DNA of 64,000 nt, taken from the NCBI GenBank assembly GCA_029990175.1, contig JARKIP010000490.1, positions 62,001 to 126,000 on the forward strand, in the 5' to 3' direction. Source of the DNA: Petunia secreta (taxonomy: Eukaryota; Streptophyta; Magnoliopsida; Solanales; Solanaceae). Shown here one piece after another: positions 39,817-52,208 of the stretch (within the stretch, counting starts at the first letter, position 1; each line of letters starts with the position of its first letter). The notes below the pieces were generated by a model. The model was not told the DNA's origin, ran no database searches, and saw nothing but the letters and a program-made list of their open reading frames with translations. Both the position numbers and the translations under genes were made by a program.

Positions 39817-41769
39817 ATGGCTGGGAATGGAGGCGATAGCAGAGGCATTGAGAAGCCTGAAGTGTCGTTAGCTGACCTCATGACTGCGATACAAGGCATC
39901 AGTGCCGAAGTAAGAGGAGTGAGTGCTCGAGTAGCTCAACTCGAGCAAGGAAATGTGTCCGTGGCCTTACCTGGGTCCGGCGCTGGAACTAGCAACTCCA
40001 CTCCGATGAAACCTGAGCTGTTTGCTGAGCTTGTTCAACAACATCAGTTGAAGAGCGAGGCTATTCGAAAGGAAGTTTTGGGCAACCCCCAAATACAACA
40101 AAACTTGGGCAATCCCCAATCTGGAAATCAACACTTGGGCATTCCCCGAAGTGAAAGAGTACCATTTCCAATGGCCCGAAGACAAATTGAGGTCGTTGAT
40201 GAAGAGGTAGACGAAGGAGAATTTCCTGATGCTGAACCTTAATATGAGCCACCGTTCGTTCAACGAAGGCAGGCTCACCGAGGTCGTGGAAATTTCTGAG
40301 GTCGAGGCCGAGGCGCAAATGTTGAACGGCATATCGTGCGAGAGGCTGATGACTCCTATGATGAGTATCCCGAACCGATTCGAGGTGCTCGAGATTCCAA
40401 CTTGAACAGTATCATGATCACTATTCCACCCTTTATATGAACTAGTGATCCGGATGAATATCTTGAATGGAAGCTTAAAATGGAGGGAATCTTCGAAACC
40501 AATGAGATGACCGAAGAGAGGAAAGCTGCCCATGCCATTGCTTTGTTCGAAGCGTATGCATCTACGTGGTGGGAAGCTGACAAAAGGGTGAGACGAAGGA
40601 ATGTCTTTCCCGAAGTCACTACTTGGGCACAGTTGAAGAGAGCGATGGATGCTAAGTATTTGAGTGCTAGGTATAGGCAAACTCAATTACAAAAGCTCTA
40701 TGAGTTAAAGCAAGGGTCCAAGTTAGTTCAAGAGTATCATGATGAGTTCGTGAGAATTCGATTGAATCTTGATCTGGAAGAAGATGAAGAGGAAGACACT
40801 ATTCGGTTCAAAAATGGCTTGGCTCGGGATGTGTCATCTCAATTGAAACTCCACATGTATCACACGTTGGAAGATATTTTCAAAGCTGCGACCGAAGCTG
40901 AGAAATAGGTGAAGGATGATAAAGCAAACCGGTACCGAGGAGTCACTATTTCAACTCCTTTGAACCGAGGTAAAGAATGGAAGAGTCCTAATCCAACAAG
41001 TGCTAACACTGTTCGAGATTCAAAGAAACCCTTCGAAAGGGGTGTGACCGTTAACCAACCAAGAGAAGTGGGAGGTAAAGTTCAACTTAATTCTCCTAGT
41101 GCTTCGAATATTCAGTGTCATAAGTGCAAAGGTTATGGTCACATGGCAAAAGAGTGTCCCACTCGCAAGGTTATGCTTCTGCTCGAAGATGGAACCGTCC
41201 ATGAGCAAGCGAGTGTCACCGAAGAGGAATATATCGAGGAGATTGACCGAGCGAAACATGATGATGGTCGTGAAGCTGCTGAAGTTGATCATCCGGAAAT
41301 GTTTCTTGTAGTTCGAAGGAATTTGAGTTGCATGACTCTTGAAGAAGAGGACAACCAAAGAGAAAATCTTTTCCATGCCCGATGTAGAGTGAGGGGGAAG
41401 GTCTGTTCGATGATCATTGATTCAGGTAGTTATGCAAATGTAGTGAGCCAAACTTTGAATTCACAACTGGGACTACCTACATTGAAGCATCCCCATCCTT
41501 ATAAATTACAATGGTTGAATGAGAGTGGAGAATTTAGGGTTGTCAAACAAGTGTGGATCAAATTTAGAGTTGGAGAATATCAAGGCGAGACGATGTTCGA
41601 CGTGGTGCCGATGCAAGCTTGTCATATGCTATTGGGTCGACCATGGCAGTATGATCGATCGGTTGTTCATATGGAAGATCCAACACTTACACTGCAAGGC
41701 TCGAAGGGAAGAGTTTCATACTCAAACCCTTGTCTCCGAAACAAGTCACCGAGGACTATAAACGGATGA
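39817..41769 (+). pseudogene. Element 3 gag-protease, four in-frame stops
   Basis: Gag starts with MAGNGGDSRG at 39817. Stops at 40240, 40297, 40438 and 40906 lie in one otherwise continuous frame. The gag domain (EYLEWKLKMEGIF...) spans about 40410-40910, the CCHC knuckle CHKCKGYGHMAKEC lies near 41116-41157, and the protease IIDSGSYANVV near 41415. A frameshift near 41690 separates it from RT. Confidence 0.9.
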
Positions 41770-44511
41770 AAGAATTGAAAGAAGCGGCCAAACCTAAGCT
41801 TCCGATGGGAACAAAAATTGTGGCCGAAGACAAAAACTCACCGCCCCAGGTAAGAAATATCTGTGCAATCATGCAATCGGGTGAGTATCTACGAGGCAAT
41901 GAAAACGGTCAAATGATGATTTTCCTCGTGCACAAGGGTATCTTTCTAAACTCTAATGATGATTTTTTTAACGATAACCCTTTGCCTAGTGTCGTACAAA
42001 GTGTTTTGCATGACTTCGGAGACATGTTTCCCGAAGAAATGCCAGGTGGATTACCTTCACTGAGGGGAATCGAGCACCCAATTGACTTCGTATCGGGGTC
42101 TCAAATCCCCAACAAACCTGCATACTGGTGTAATCCCGAAGACACCAAAGAGCTCCAAAGGCAGGTTGATGAGTTGCTGAACAAGGGCCTTGTTGGAGAG
42201 AGCTTGAGCCCTTGCGCCGTTCTTGTTATCCTTGTCCCGAAGAAAGATGGAACATGGCGAATGTGCGTTGATTGCCGAGTAGTCAACAAAATAATGGTAA
42301 AGTATCGTCATCCTATCCCTCAATTAGATGACATGCTAGACGAGTTAAGTGGTTCTTCATACTTTTCGAAGATAGAGCTCAGGTCCCGTTACCACCAAAT
42401 CCGAATGAAACCCGGAGACGAGTGGAAAACCGCATTCAAGACCAAGTTCGGTCTCTATGAATGGTTGGTGATGCCCTTTGGCTTATCCAATGCACCGAGC
42501 ACATTCATGCGACTGATGAACCATGTGCTCAAACCGTTCATAAATAAGTTTGTTGTCGTTTACTTCGATGACATACTTGTTTATAGTAAAGCTGTGGATG
42601 AACATGTCGAACACCTAAGTTATATGCTAACTTCAAGAAATGTGCCTTTTGTGTCGAACATGTAGTCAAAAGTCGAAGCCATCAAAGATTGGCAAACTCC
42701 AACCTTGGTATCACAAGTTCGTAGCTTCCATGGCTTAGCTAGCTTCTACCGAAGGTTTGTTCGAGACTTTAGCACCATGGCAGCTCCTTCAACAGAGCAG
42801 GTTAAGAAAGACCATCCATTTGTATGGGTAGAGTCCAAGAGAGGGCTTTCCAAGAGTTGAAACGGAGGCTTTGCTCTGCCCCGTTGTTGCAACTCCCTGA
42901 CTTCGGCAAAGCATGCGAAGTCGAGTGTGATGCATCCGGAGTTGGAGTCGGAGGAGTGCTTGTGCATGAATCGAAGTCGATCGCTTACTTTAGCGAAAAG
43001 CTTAAGGGTGCAACCTTGAACTACTCTACGTATGACAAGGAGTTGTATGCCCTCGTTCGAGCACTCGCCCATTGGCAGCATTATTTGTAGCTTCGAGTGT
43101 CTGTGATTAAAAGTGATCATGAATCCTTGAAACATCTCCGACGTCAGGAGAAATTGAACCGAAGGCATGCCAAGTGGGTTTAATTCATTGAAAGTTTTCC
43201 CTATGTAATTCATTACTAAAAGGGAAAAGACAATGTTATGGCCGATGCGCTATCAAGGAAATTTGCCTTAGCGACCACTCTCGCCTCAAGGCTGATGGGA
43301 TTCGAAAGCATCAAGTCGATGTACGAAGACGATCCCAAGTTAAAATGCATTCATGATGCAATCTTGAGTGGCCGAAGGGTAGAGAAATATCAGTGGCACG
43401 ATGGCTACCTCTTCAAGAATGGGAGGGTTTGTGAGCCACTGTCATCGTGGAGAGAGCTCTTTGTTTGAGAAGCTCACTCTGGTGGCTTGATGGGACACTT
43501 CGGCGTCGAAAAAACTCTTGGTATCTTAACCGAGCAGTTCCATTGGCCAAAAATGCGACGAGATGTGGAAAAGCTTTGCAACGCTTGTCTCATTTGCAAG
43601 AAAGCTAAATCGAAGTCCAACCCTCATGGTTTGTACGCCCCGTTGCCTGTGATCGAGACTCAAAGTTCTTGAGTCATTTTTGGAAATGCTTGTGGGGTGC
43701 CCTTGGCACAAAACTACTATTCACGACGTCCCACCATCCACAGACCGAGGTAGTTAACTGAACCTTGGGATCTTTGCTTTGAGCAATGACCAAAGGCAAG
43801 GTCGGAAACTGGGCAGATCGTTTGCCCATGATGGTGTTTGCATACAATCGAACAGTGGATCGAATGACAAGTATGACCTCATTCGAATGTGTGTATGGTT
43901 TTAATCCTTTGATTCCACTTGATTTAACCCCATTACCTCGAGCTTCTGTTATTAATTTTGAAGGTACTCATCAAGGCACTGCCTTGATCGAGTTACATCC
44001 AAAGGTGAAGAAGAACCTCGAGGAAGCTTATGCAAAGATTGCTTAGAAGAAAAACAAGGGGCGTAAACAAGGGGTTCACTTCCGAAAGGAATGCTTCCAG
44101 AACCGAAAGAAAGGAAAGTTGGCTCCTCGAGGGGATGGTCCATTCCAAGTGCTGAGAAAGATCAACAACAATGCTTATGTGATCGACCTCCCTGGTGAGT
44201 ATAATGTGTCCAACACCTTCAATGTTACTGACTTAGTTCCTTGTGTTGTAGGTAAAACTTCGAAGGATGAAGAAGGCTCGATTTCGAGGACAAAATCTTC
44301 TCAAGAAGGGGAGGATGATGCAGCCCGAACACGTGCTAATCATGTGTTAAATCCACCGAGGCCAATGACACGAACCCAAGCCAAGCTACTACACGATGTC
44401 CACATTCACTTTGCTTGTTTGAAGGAAAGCAACTACTCCAAAGCTGAGTGCCCGAGCTCCAGAACCGAAGGCGTCATCTACAAGCTTGAGCTCGAAGGAG
44501 GGAGTGACTGA
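41730..44511 (+). pseudogene. Element 3 RT, RNase H and integrase with two deletions
   Basis: RT is open to 42665 with YFDDILVYS near 42560, then a deletion removes the segment between it and the thumb when compared with element 4. RNase H follows (ECDASGVGVGG near 42925; YSTYDKELYA near 43024), then the integrase zinc-binding region (43470-43600). A second deletion at about 43650 removes much of the integrase catalytic core up to the second Asp block. The C-terminus (GDGPFQVL near 44131) runs into the 3' LTR and ends at 44511. Further stops lie near 43088, 43182 and 44044. Confidence 0.9.
44300..44315 (+). promoter_or_regulatory. Element 3 polypurine tract
   Basis: CAAGAAGGGGAGGA precedes the TGATGCA of the 3' LTR. 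Confidence 0.9.
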
Positions 44512-45114
44512 ACCCCACCCGAACAATCAACATCGACGCCGAAGTAAAAAAAAAATGACCGAATGAAGAGCAATCGATGTCAAGTATGAGCAGAGCTGAG
44601 CAACCGAGGACCGAAGTGAAGGAACTCGAGATCAAGTGTTCGAAGTCAAGTGTTTGGTTGACGGAGTAACCGAACACTCATTAGAAAGCCCTGCGTGGCT
44701 TACTCCTATTGGTCGCATGTGACCATTTACTGTTTTATCCTTAGCGTAGCCTATAAATACTCGATTACATTTCATTTGGAAGGCATGAAGTTGTTGAATG
44801 ATCAAACATAACAAGTGCTATTGTGAGTCTCCGATGGATCCAAACCCCGACGGGGGAATTTAAAGAACTTGTGTCATTCGGTGTCTTCGATTGGACATTT
44901 TCTTCTTGGTCATTCAGTTTGCAAGAAGCTTGTTTCTTCTTGAGGATTGTTGCATAGCATAGGTGCGTCTTGACCTTTATTCGATCGAGCTTTGAGACAG
45001 GTTCCTCACTATTCTTTTAAATCGATGCAAGATTTGTCTTGCTAAAATATTTTATTTCTTGTTTTCTTCCGCATCTTCTTCGTGTTTAGTTTTCCATCGG
45101 GTTCGCTTGCACCA
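44316..45114 (+). repeat. Element 3 3' LTR
   Basis: 799 bp, TGATGCAGCCC to TTGCACCA, equal in length to the 5' LTR. Its first about 195 nt encode the end of the integrase frame. Confidence 0.93.
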
Positions 45115-45119
45115 TTGAT

Positions 45120-46874
45120 ATTTGGATTTTGCCGGATTTTGGAGGTTGTCAAAATGGTATTTGTTTTAGGTTATGACATGATGTTTCCGTGCATCAAGCC
45201 TTTCTTTTCGAAAGTCATGGATATTACTTTGATGGATTGGCCTTTGTCAAAAATGTGTTTGTGGTTTGGGAGTTGCAGTTTCCCTTTGTTGGCTCTTTCT
45301 GTTACCACTTTCTTGCTTTGGTCAATCAGACTCTGAACTTTGTGTTTCACCGTTGGATGTTTTGCGGTGCCATGGTATGAAATATTTGAGTGATGAATAT
45401 AGATCTTGTTGGATCGAATTGAGAAATGGGTATCCAGGGAGTAGTTTTTCTGCTGGTTGCAATGTCATTTGATTGGGCTAAAGGAACAAAAGCGTGAGGT
45501 TTTGTCTTTTTGTATGTCTTCGATAATATTGAGTCTGATAAGGTTGTAGTTGGATGTCTTGACGGAGGAGGGTTGTTTATTGTGTAAGTTGGGTGCAGTG
45601 TCTTTTGACTGAGCCAAAGGAATAAAGATGTGAGGTTTGTGAGCTTGGTCGTATAGTGATCGGATTTCTTTATCGTGACTTTCATGTGAGTATAATGAAG
45701 GTTTTACGGTATTAGGATTTTCTGAATGCTATTGTTGTTATATATTGGTGGTTCGATGGACTTTGTTCCAGAGGAAAGTGTTTTCAGGTTGGCTTGTCAT
45801 TTCGGCTTTTCTAAATGCAGATTCTCGACAAGTTTCAGTGTCCAAATGCGAAGCAACCGTAACAAGTGGTGAAATGCACAAAATAGTGTGGGCATGTTAG
45901 CGAAGACTTGAAGAAAAAATGACACGTGAGCTTAAGAGAGAGTCTAGACTGCGAGTGACAGATTAGCGCTTGAATTTGAAGGTTGTGATAGATCGTATAG
46001 ATATCAAAGAGATTGCCTAAGTGCTTTATGTAGCAGTCAAGGCAAGGATTTTGGTCAAACGACCGACGCTTATTTAAGTGGGAGGTGAGGAGTTGAATGT
46101 CAATGAAAGGTGGTAAAGATGTTGTGTAAGGATGTTGGCTTTTGTCGAATACTAGGACCTTGAGTGCATTTGTCTTTCTTTCCCAATTTGTCTATCATGA
46201 TGGCTATGTGTCTTTCAAAGAGGTTTTCAACATCTTTCATACTCGTTGACCAACTGCTGTAATATAGTCCTTTGCACCAACTTTCCTTATTGGATAATAT
46301 CTTATGGCCGGGCCGTTGAACTAGATGTAGGTTGCCTATATCATGTATATTCTTAGATTGTTGCGTCCTTTTGTAGTTGGCGTCATGAAATCATATCACC
46401 CCAATAAAAGCCTTCGACAAAAAATTGCTCCAGGAAGTCTTCAGGTTTGTCAAATAATGATGGCTTTGTCATTGTGTTTTGTCTCCCCTTTGCATGTTGA
46501 ATCGACTTGCTTGTTTTGGTTGTTGTGCTCAAGTATTTGCTACACCTCTGTTTTTTAATATTGTATTTTACTGGCCCTTTGACGGCTATTTTGATCATGA
46601 TGGGAATAAGTTGGAAAGTGCTTTGGGTCACAGTCATGTATTATAGGTGGTGTGACTGTGTGGACAGGTGCAACAAAATGTTCCTTGGATGTTGGTGTCA
46701 AAAGGTCTTAAGGTTCCTTTGAGTTTGACCAACATTTTTCATATTGCTCGATGGAACAATTGAGGTGCTATGGGTAATAAGCCTGACAGTTTCTCATTTC
46801 TTGAACAATTAAGTGTGGGATTTGGCTAGTGTAGTGTAGTTTCTTTTTGGTCTTTGGTTTGCATCAGGGCGAGG
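45120..46874 (-). other. Non-coding internal sequence of the Tat/Ogre-like element
   Basis: Several frames of 60-110 codons exist on both strands but none resembles a known protein or is supported by composition. GTTGCCTATATC at 46330 recalls GTTGCCTACATATC at 35020, consistent with belonging to the same repetitive region. Confidence 0.45.
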
Positions 46875-46879
46875 CCTTA

Positions 46880-47651
46880 TGATGCAATGGAAACTAGGCG
46901 GAAGCGATAAACGATACGATAATGCGGAAGCTAAAACAAGATAGGCGATATCGATAACGATATCGAGATATAAAGCAAGACGAGGCTCGAAACGTTTACC
47001 TAAGTAGCACCGAGGAACTTGTCTCGATACACCCCGGGTGAAGTCAAGGATCACCTATACTATGCAACTACCCTCAAGAGACACTCGGCTCTCGCAAATA
47101 GAATGATCAAAGAGGTTACGATGTTCAACTTTGAATCCACCAAGTGAAATCATGCCCGCTCACGGGTTCTTCATTGAGATTAACTCAAGAAATATATCAT
47201 TCTACATTCAAGGTTGGTTAATTGCAATAAATGACCAAGGGGTCTATTTATAGTTTCCCATTACAAGATTTGCCAAGTTTCTGGTCGCTGCTCCTCAAAT
47301 GGTGTTTGCGATCGCGCAAAAGGAATAGCGATCGCGCAGGGCACTAATCTTCAGAGGCTCGCGATCACGTCATGGTGAGCGCTATCGCGCAAGGAAAGCA
47401 ACTGCTCTTCGCGATCGCACCAAGAGGGTCGCGATCGCGCAGAGGAAATGTCTGTCGCCAGGCAGTAAGCTCAGAGAGTGCTGCCCTGTTTTGCCCTATT
47501 TTGGCTCCCCTGTTTCCTGCACTGTTTCTAGCCCTGCTCTCACTTTGATTGAGCTCCAATGCATGGTCTTCAAGTCGTCTCCCAAGCTCATATCATCCAT
47601 GCCTTGACTTCCAAACCAAGTGTAGGTGTCGATGCAATTTGGGTTGCATCA
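46880..47651 (-). repeat. Element 5 3' LTR
   Basis: 772 bp with GCGATCGC-type motifs at 47308-47450. It has about 20 bp that the right LTR lacks within the motif array (near 47310-47340), suggesting slippage between motif copies. The polypurine tract lies at 47652-47665 in minus sense. Confidence 0.92.
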
Positions 47652-47750
47652 TCCTCCCCTTCTTAAGAAGATTTCGTCCTCGAAATTAACGCATCCTCCT
47701 CCAAGGTAGCATCACCTACATCAAAAGGCAAACAAAAACAAAGGCTCCTT

Positions 47751-49103
47751 CTACAAGAGTAGGTTAGTGCACCAAGTGTGGGAAAACACACTCTTATGGT
47801 ACAACCAAGTATCAATGGCAACAAAGAAGCTCATGTTCCCAAAGGAACTAGCAAGTACTTGGTTCAACAGCGAAGTGCTCCCAACACAAGAACAAATAAA
47901 GAGATCAATAGTGCATTGCATATGCAAGATTAAGCTATCAAAATCACTACGATTCCTAAGTTCAAGATTAGTGCACCAAGACTTCCCACGATGCGAGTAG
48001 GCAAGTCCAACAAGAGTAAAGGTAAGTGGTGTGGAAAATTCATTCTTGTGATAGAGCCAAGTATCAATACAAATCAAAAAGCTTATGTCCCCAAAGGAGA
48101 CAACAAGTTCTTGGCTCCATAGTGACAAGCACTCACAAACATGACAAGCAAAGAGACCAATAGGACATGGAACATTCAAGATTAAGCAATCAAAGTTCCT
48201 ATGACCCCTAAGCTCGTGAGCAACACACCAAACCTTCAATGCATTACTTTCACATTGCGGCACAATGGCTTTGGCATGCTCAATTCTCAAAGTGTGGTTA
48301 ACATGTGGGATGGGATAGGAAAAGTAAGTCAAAGCACAATTAGAAGCAATTACCCCACTCCCCTTCTTAAGAGCTCTCATACTCACACTAAGAGATACCT
48401 CCTCACCTCCAATTTCATCCTCGAGACAACCCCTCTCACAAGGTAAGCTCTCAAGGGAGGCATTAATAATGGCCTCTTCATCATCATAACCACAACCTAC
48501 AAGAGTAGGGTCACTAGAAGACTCATCTACCTCACTCGAAGCTTTAAACAAAGAGTTGTCTATGGGATCAAATCCCTCACACCACGGAGGTTCCAACTCT
48601 CTCTCAACCCTAGCTCGATACAAATCACCACCACAAATAAGGATGCTCTCAAACAAAGGATTAGTAAAAGCATGCACCTCGATTTCATGGTCAAGCAAAA
48701 GCATAGTATCAAAGCTAGGTTCATCACTTGCACTTGAGGAGTCATCGAATATAATTCGATCCATCTGATCCACTAGGGACTCCTCAAGGTCACTACTTTC
48801 CCCACTACAACACATAGGTCCACCAAAGGCAATTAAACCAATAAGGGCATGATCAAACAACTCATCTTTCCCTTTATCAAAATTTGGTGGTGTGTCATAA
48901 CAAGGCTCACAAGTATAGTCAACTTCCATTTCCTCACTAAAGAGAGGTTCATTGAATACCGAGCTCACATCATGATGTGGCTTATCAATCCTCTCAACTA
49001 GTGGTTCACATGCACACACAAGTTGACTAATCGACTCTACGCTAGTTGTAATTTCATCAAAGGCATTACAAGTACCAACTAGCATTGAGTCTTCACAAGA
49101 CAA
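47751..49103 (-). CDS. Unknown retroelement module, tandemly extended (element 5)
   Basis: A 450-codon uninterrupted frame. It shares motif order with elements 1 and 2: SCEDSMLVG, PHHDVSSVFNEPLF, LEESLV...FDDSSS, DLYRARVE..LEPPWCEGFDP, GYDDEEAIINASLESL, ALKKGSGV and IDTWLYHKNEFST. Uniquely, the last part (WC..LEL...FDSLIL...FG..SF...IDTWLYHKSVFS) is present a second time (to about 47785). The upstream frame 49735-49079 overlaps it in another frame; the frame has no ATG at its head, so a frameshift likely separated the two. No known fold or catalytic motif is recognised; composition is acidic with several Cys and Trp. Confidence 0.7.
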   Translation of the reverse strand: MSCEDSMLVGTCNAFDEITTSVESISQLVCACEPLVERIDKPHHDVSSVFNEPLFSEEMEVDYTCEPCYDTPPNFDKGKDELFDHALIGLIAFGGPMCCSGESSDLEESLVDQMDRIIFDDSSSASDEPSFDTMLLLDHEIEVHAFTNPLFESILICGGDLYRARVERELEPPWCEGFDPIDNSLFKASSEVDESSSDPTLVGCGYDDEEAIINASLESLPCERGCLEDEIGGEEVSLSVSMRALKKGSGVIASNCALTYFSYPIPHVNHTLRIEHAKAIVPQCESNALKVWCVAHELRGHRNFDCLILNVPCPIGLFACHVCECLSLWSQELVVSFGDISFLICIDTWLYHKNEFSTPLTFTLVGLAYSHRGKSWCTNLELRNRSDFDSLILHMQCTIDLFICSCVGSTSLLNQVLASSFGNMSFFVAIDTWLYHKSVFSHTWCTNLLL

Positions 49104-49735
49104 GAAGGATCATGTTCATAAGAAGGTAAAGAAACACTTACCTTTGAGTAGCTCCCGTGAGTACTCACATCGCTTGAAGTGTCATGTTCAAATCCTCCTT
49201 CATGAAACTCACAATGATGCTCTCCATCCTCTTGTCTTTCTTCCAAGAGAAACGGTTGAGGCTCCAATAGCTCGCCTCCAAGAGTACCTACACAAAAGTT
49301 ATAGCAAGAAGAAGAAGATATCGTATGGTTAGGACAAAGGGTGCCCTCACTCTCAATTTTTTGTTCCTCTCCTCTTCTTTCTTTCAATTCGCTCTCATGT
49401 GCAAGTGTATGGGGGTGAGGTCCAAGAATGTGGTCGCCTCGCTCACCTTCCCCAACTTCCTCATCTGCCATTGGTTGGCTCATAGGAGTAGTATAATTAC
49501 TCCTAGAGTAAGTAGTTACTTCTACTTGGGGAATGCCCAAGTTGTGGGGAATGCCCAACGGTTGGGGAATGCCCAACTTTTCTTTACTAATTCCTTCTCC
49601 GGCATCCCTTTGGACACTCGGGGTCCATTCCTCTTTGAGGTTATCAAACCTCGAGCTTATAGATCTCACCTCGGCCAAGAGGTAGGCCAAAGTGCTTACC
49701 GGGACCTCAACGGTATCGTATACGTCTCCGGCCAT
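49079..49735 (-). CDS. Short gag-like head joined to the module start (element 5)
   Basis: 218 codons starting MAGDVYD just after a splice-acceptor-like ATTTATAG. The N-terminus (about residues 10-40) is a coiled coil resembling the heads of the gag proteins of elements 1 and 4; next come repeats of LGIPQ/LGIPH, as in the gag of element 4 (LGNPQ, LGIPR). The gag core, knuckle and protease are missing, and the frame goes straight into the module block (QKIESEGT near residue 128). It ends at 49079 after a frameshift. Confidence 0.65.
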   Translation of the reverse strand: MAGDVYDTVEVPVSTLAYLLAEVRSISSRFDNLKEEWTPSVQRDAGEGISKEKLGIPQPLGIPHNLGIPQVEVTTYSRSNYTTPMSQPMADEEVGEGERGDHILGPHPHTLAHESELKERRGEEQKIESEGTLCPNHTISSSSCYNFCVGTLGGELLEPQPFLLEERQEDGEHHCEFHEGGFEHDTSSDVSTHGSYSKVSVSLPSYEHDPSCLVKTQC

Positions 49736-50997
49736 GTACCTATAAATTTAAAGACAAGAGAAAGAAGTTTGAGTAAAAACCCTCACTCGCTCCCTCACCT
49801 TTGGAGTGTCACTCGGGTACACTCGATTTAGTGGGTTGTAGGATCACTCAAGCTTGATCTCAAAGGCTTCCTCGTAGTTGAACAACCACCTCAATAACCA
49901 CTCAAGTCACAAGAACCAAATACTCTTCGGGGTGAGTGGAATTGATGGGACTCGATGGGCGAACGGCTTTATAAGTGAGCACTTGAGCCAAAAATGTACT
50001 AGAGTCTTCTTTGAGCTCTACTCTCCTTCTAGGCACGAGTATCCTATACGCACAATGAATTAGTACTAGTTGGGTAGAAGTGTTACCCTCAAAGTACTAA
50101 CCGGAAGTGACGCGATCAAATGTTCAAAGATCGAATCGTCACTAAACGGATTCGGAATTGGACGACTTTTGGTTTGTGATCTACAAACTCACCATATTTG
50201 ATGATACAATTTGAGTTTTGGTGAGTGGAAACTGTTACGAACCCTTTGCAAACATTCTGTCCCAAAACAGGATTTTCTGGAAAAATACACTTCTCTATCG
50301 CGTGAAAGGGCGCGCGATTGCGATGACTTAATTGGCAAAGAGTCGCGATCGCGTGAGGCTGTGCGCGATCGCGCAGGCCTGCGTTCCAGAACCAGAACCC
50401 CGACTGAAAACTTCAGTTTTGGCACACAAATCGCCCCAATTCAACTTTTTGTTCAGTTCTAAAGCTTCCAAGGGGTGTTTTCAACTGAAGTAAACAATCC
50501 CCAATGGTTTTATCACACAAACAATGAACGAACAACTCGTTTCAAGAATTTGGAGTAAGTTCTTCAAAATTTTCAAGAACTTCAAAACTTTCAAAGCTCG
50601 ATTTTCAGTCCGCTACTCCAAATGACGATATGGGGATATCAAAATGACGGGAAAACTATAAGGAACAATCCCCGATACCAAACAACCAAGAATTCACAAC
50701 ATAAAACAAGTTCTATCAAATTTTGTGAATTCTCAACCTTTGAGATTTGGTTTTCAAGATTTTGATTCACGACTTCAAATCTTGTTCCGTGGGTACCAAA
50801 TACATGGGAATATGATAACAAACAATCCCCAATAACAAGCACAACAAAATCGCAACAAACAACGATTTCTAGCAATTTTTTTGTGATTTTCATGTTTTTG
50901 GATTTTTTTGGTTTTCTTCAAATTTAAAGAACAAACAACACAATGATAACAATAACAAGAACAAGACCGAGGATTCGTAAGAACGAAGCCTAGCCGT
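49736..50997 (-). other. Element 5 leader
   Basis: 1.26 kb of non-coding sequence with GCGATCGC-type motifs (50297-50382) and the acceptor-like CTTTAAATTTATAG before the ATG. Confidence 0.6.
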
Positions 50998-51009
50998 GCT
51001 CTGATACCA
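50998..51009 (-). promoter_or_regulatory. Element 5 primer binding site (tRNA-iMet)
   Basis: The minus strand reads TGGTATCAGAGC next to the 5' LTR. Confidence 0.95.
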
Positions 51010-51011
51010 AC

Positions 51012-51459
51012 TGATGCAATGGAAACTACGCGGAAGCGACAAACGATACGATAATGCGGAAGCTAAAACAAGATAGGCGATATCGATAACGATATCGAGA
51101 TATAAAGCAAGACGAGGCTTGAAACGTTTACCTAAGTAGCACCGAGGAACTTGTCTCGATACACCCCGGGTGAAGTCAAGGATCACCTATAATATGCAAC
51201 TACCCTCAAGAGACACTTGGCTCTCGCAAATAGAATGATCAAAGAGGTTACGATGTTCAACTTGGAATCCACCAAGTGAAATCATGCCCGCGCACGGGTT
51301 CTTCATTGAAATTCACTCAAGAAATATATCATTCTACATTCAAGGTTGGTTAATTGCAATAAATGACTAAGGGGTCTATTTATAGTTTCCCATTACCAGA
51401 TTTGCCAAGTTTCTGGTCGCTGCTCCTCAAATGGTCTTCGCGATCGCGCAGGGCACTAA
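51012..51459 (-). repeat. Element 5 5' LTR, left part
   Basis: 448 bp up to ACTAA (51455-51459), where element 4 inserted. The remainder is at 59020-59323. Confidence 0.92.
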
Positions 51460-52208
51460 TGGTGCAATGCAATTCCCGAAGGAGTTGCTAGCACAAACGC
51501 GGAAGAACAAACAAGAAAGATAAAGATAAAAGCAAGACAAAACTTGCTTCTTTCGAAAGAACAGTGAGGAACCTGTCTCAAAGCTCAATCAAAAGGAATA
51601 CAAGGATCACCTATACTATGCAACAATCCTCAAGAGAACATTGCCTCTTGCAAACTGAATGATCAAGAGGAATGTTCAATCGGACTAGCCGAAAGCCACA
51701 AGTCCTTAAAAGCCCTCACCGGGGTTTTGCTCACGACGGAGACAAGAAATGTGCTCGGCACTTTCATTCAATTCATCAATGTTCAAAAACTAGGTACTTA
51801 CAATGAAAGGAAACAGTGTTTATATAGGAAATACTAAGGGTAAACTAGTAAATAGGTCACAGTTGACCAATAGAAATAAGCCACGCAGGGCTGAGTTAAA
51901 ATGTGTTCGGCAGACTTTGACTTCGGTAAGCCTTGGCTTCGGTTCTTGATTGTCTGCTCGAGCACACACTTGTTGCCTTCGGACGCTCAATTGTCTTCGA
52001 GCTCATTGTCCTCGTTCACTTTGCCTTCGGGCTCAAATCTGAAGATAATGCCTTCGATTCTTGAGCTCGGCCACTCAGCTTCGAGCAATTGTTTTCCTTC
52101 GGCCAGGCTAAGTGAACGTGCACATCGTGCAGCAGTTTGGCTTGGTTTCTTGTCATCGGTCTCCTCGGTGGATCGATCACTTGATCAGCACGTGATCGGG
52201 CTGCATCA
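51460..52208 (-). repeat. Element 4 3' LTR
   Basis: TGGTGCA...TGCATCA on the plus strand. The integrase frame ends inside it at 52016. CTTCGG/CTTCGAG words are dense at 51900-52100. Confidence 0.93.

Larger units (their letters stand above)
37805..45114 (+). mobile_element. Element 3: Ty3/gypsy element, autonomous type, defective
   Basis: The LTRs 37805-38603 and 44316-45114 (both 799 bp) enclose a PBS, leader, gag-PR-RT-RH-IN and polypurine tract. The 5-bp duplication TTGAT is at 37800-37804 and 45115-45119. The first bases of the 5' LTR are TTATGCA instead of TGATGCA. It is the same family as element 4 (gag and pol align throughout). Stops, frameshifts and two internal deletions inactivate it. 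The long PPT block and integrase tail suggest a chromovirus-like lineage near CRM, but no chromodomain was identified. Confidence 0.93.

Noticed and set aside
45120..45700. Several overlapping frames after element 3 as a possible host gene
   Set aside because: They are short, on both strands, without motifs, and lie in a region continuous with the Tat/Ogre-like repeat.
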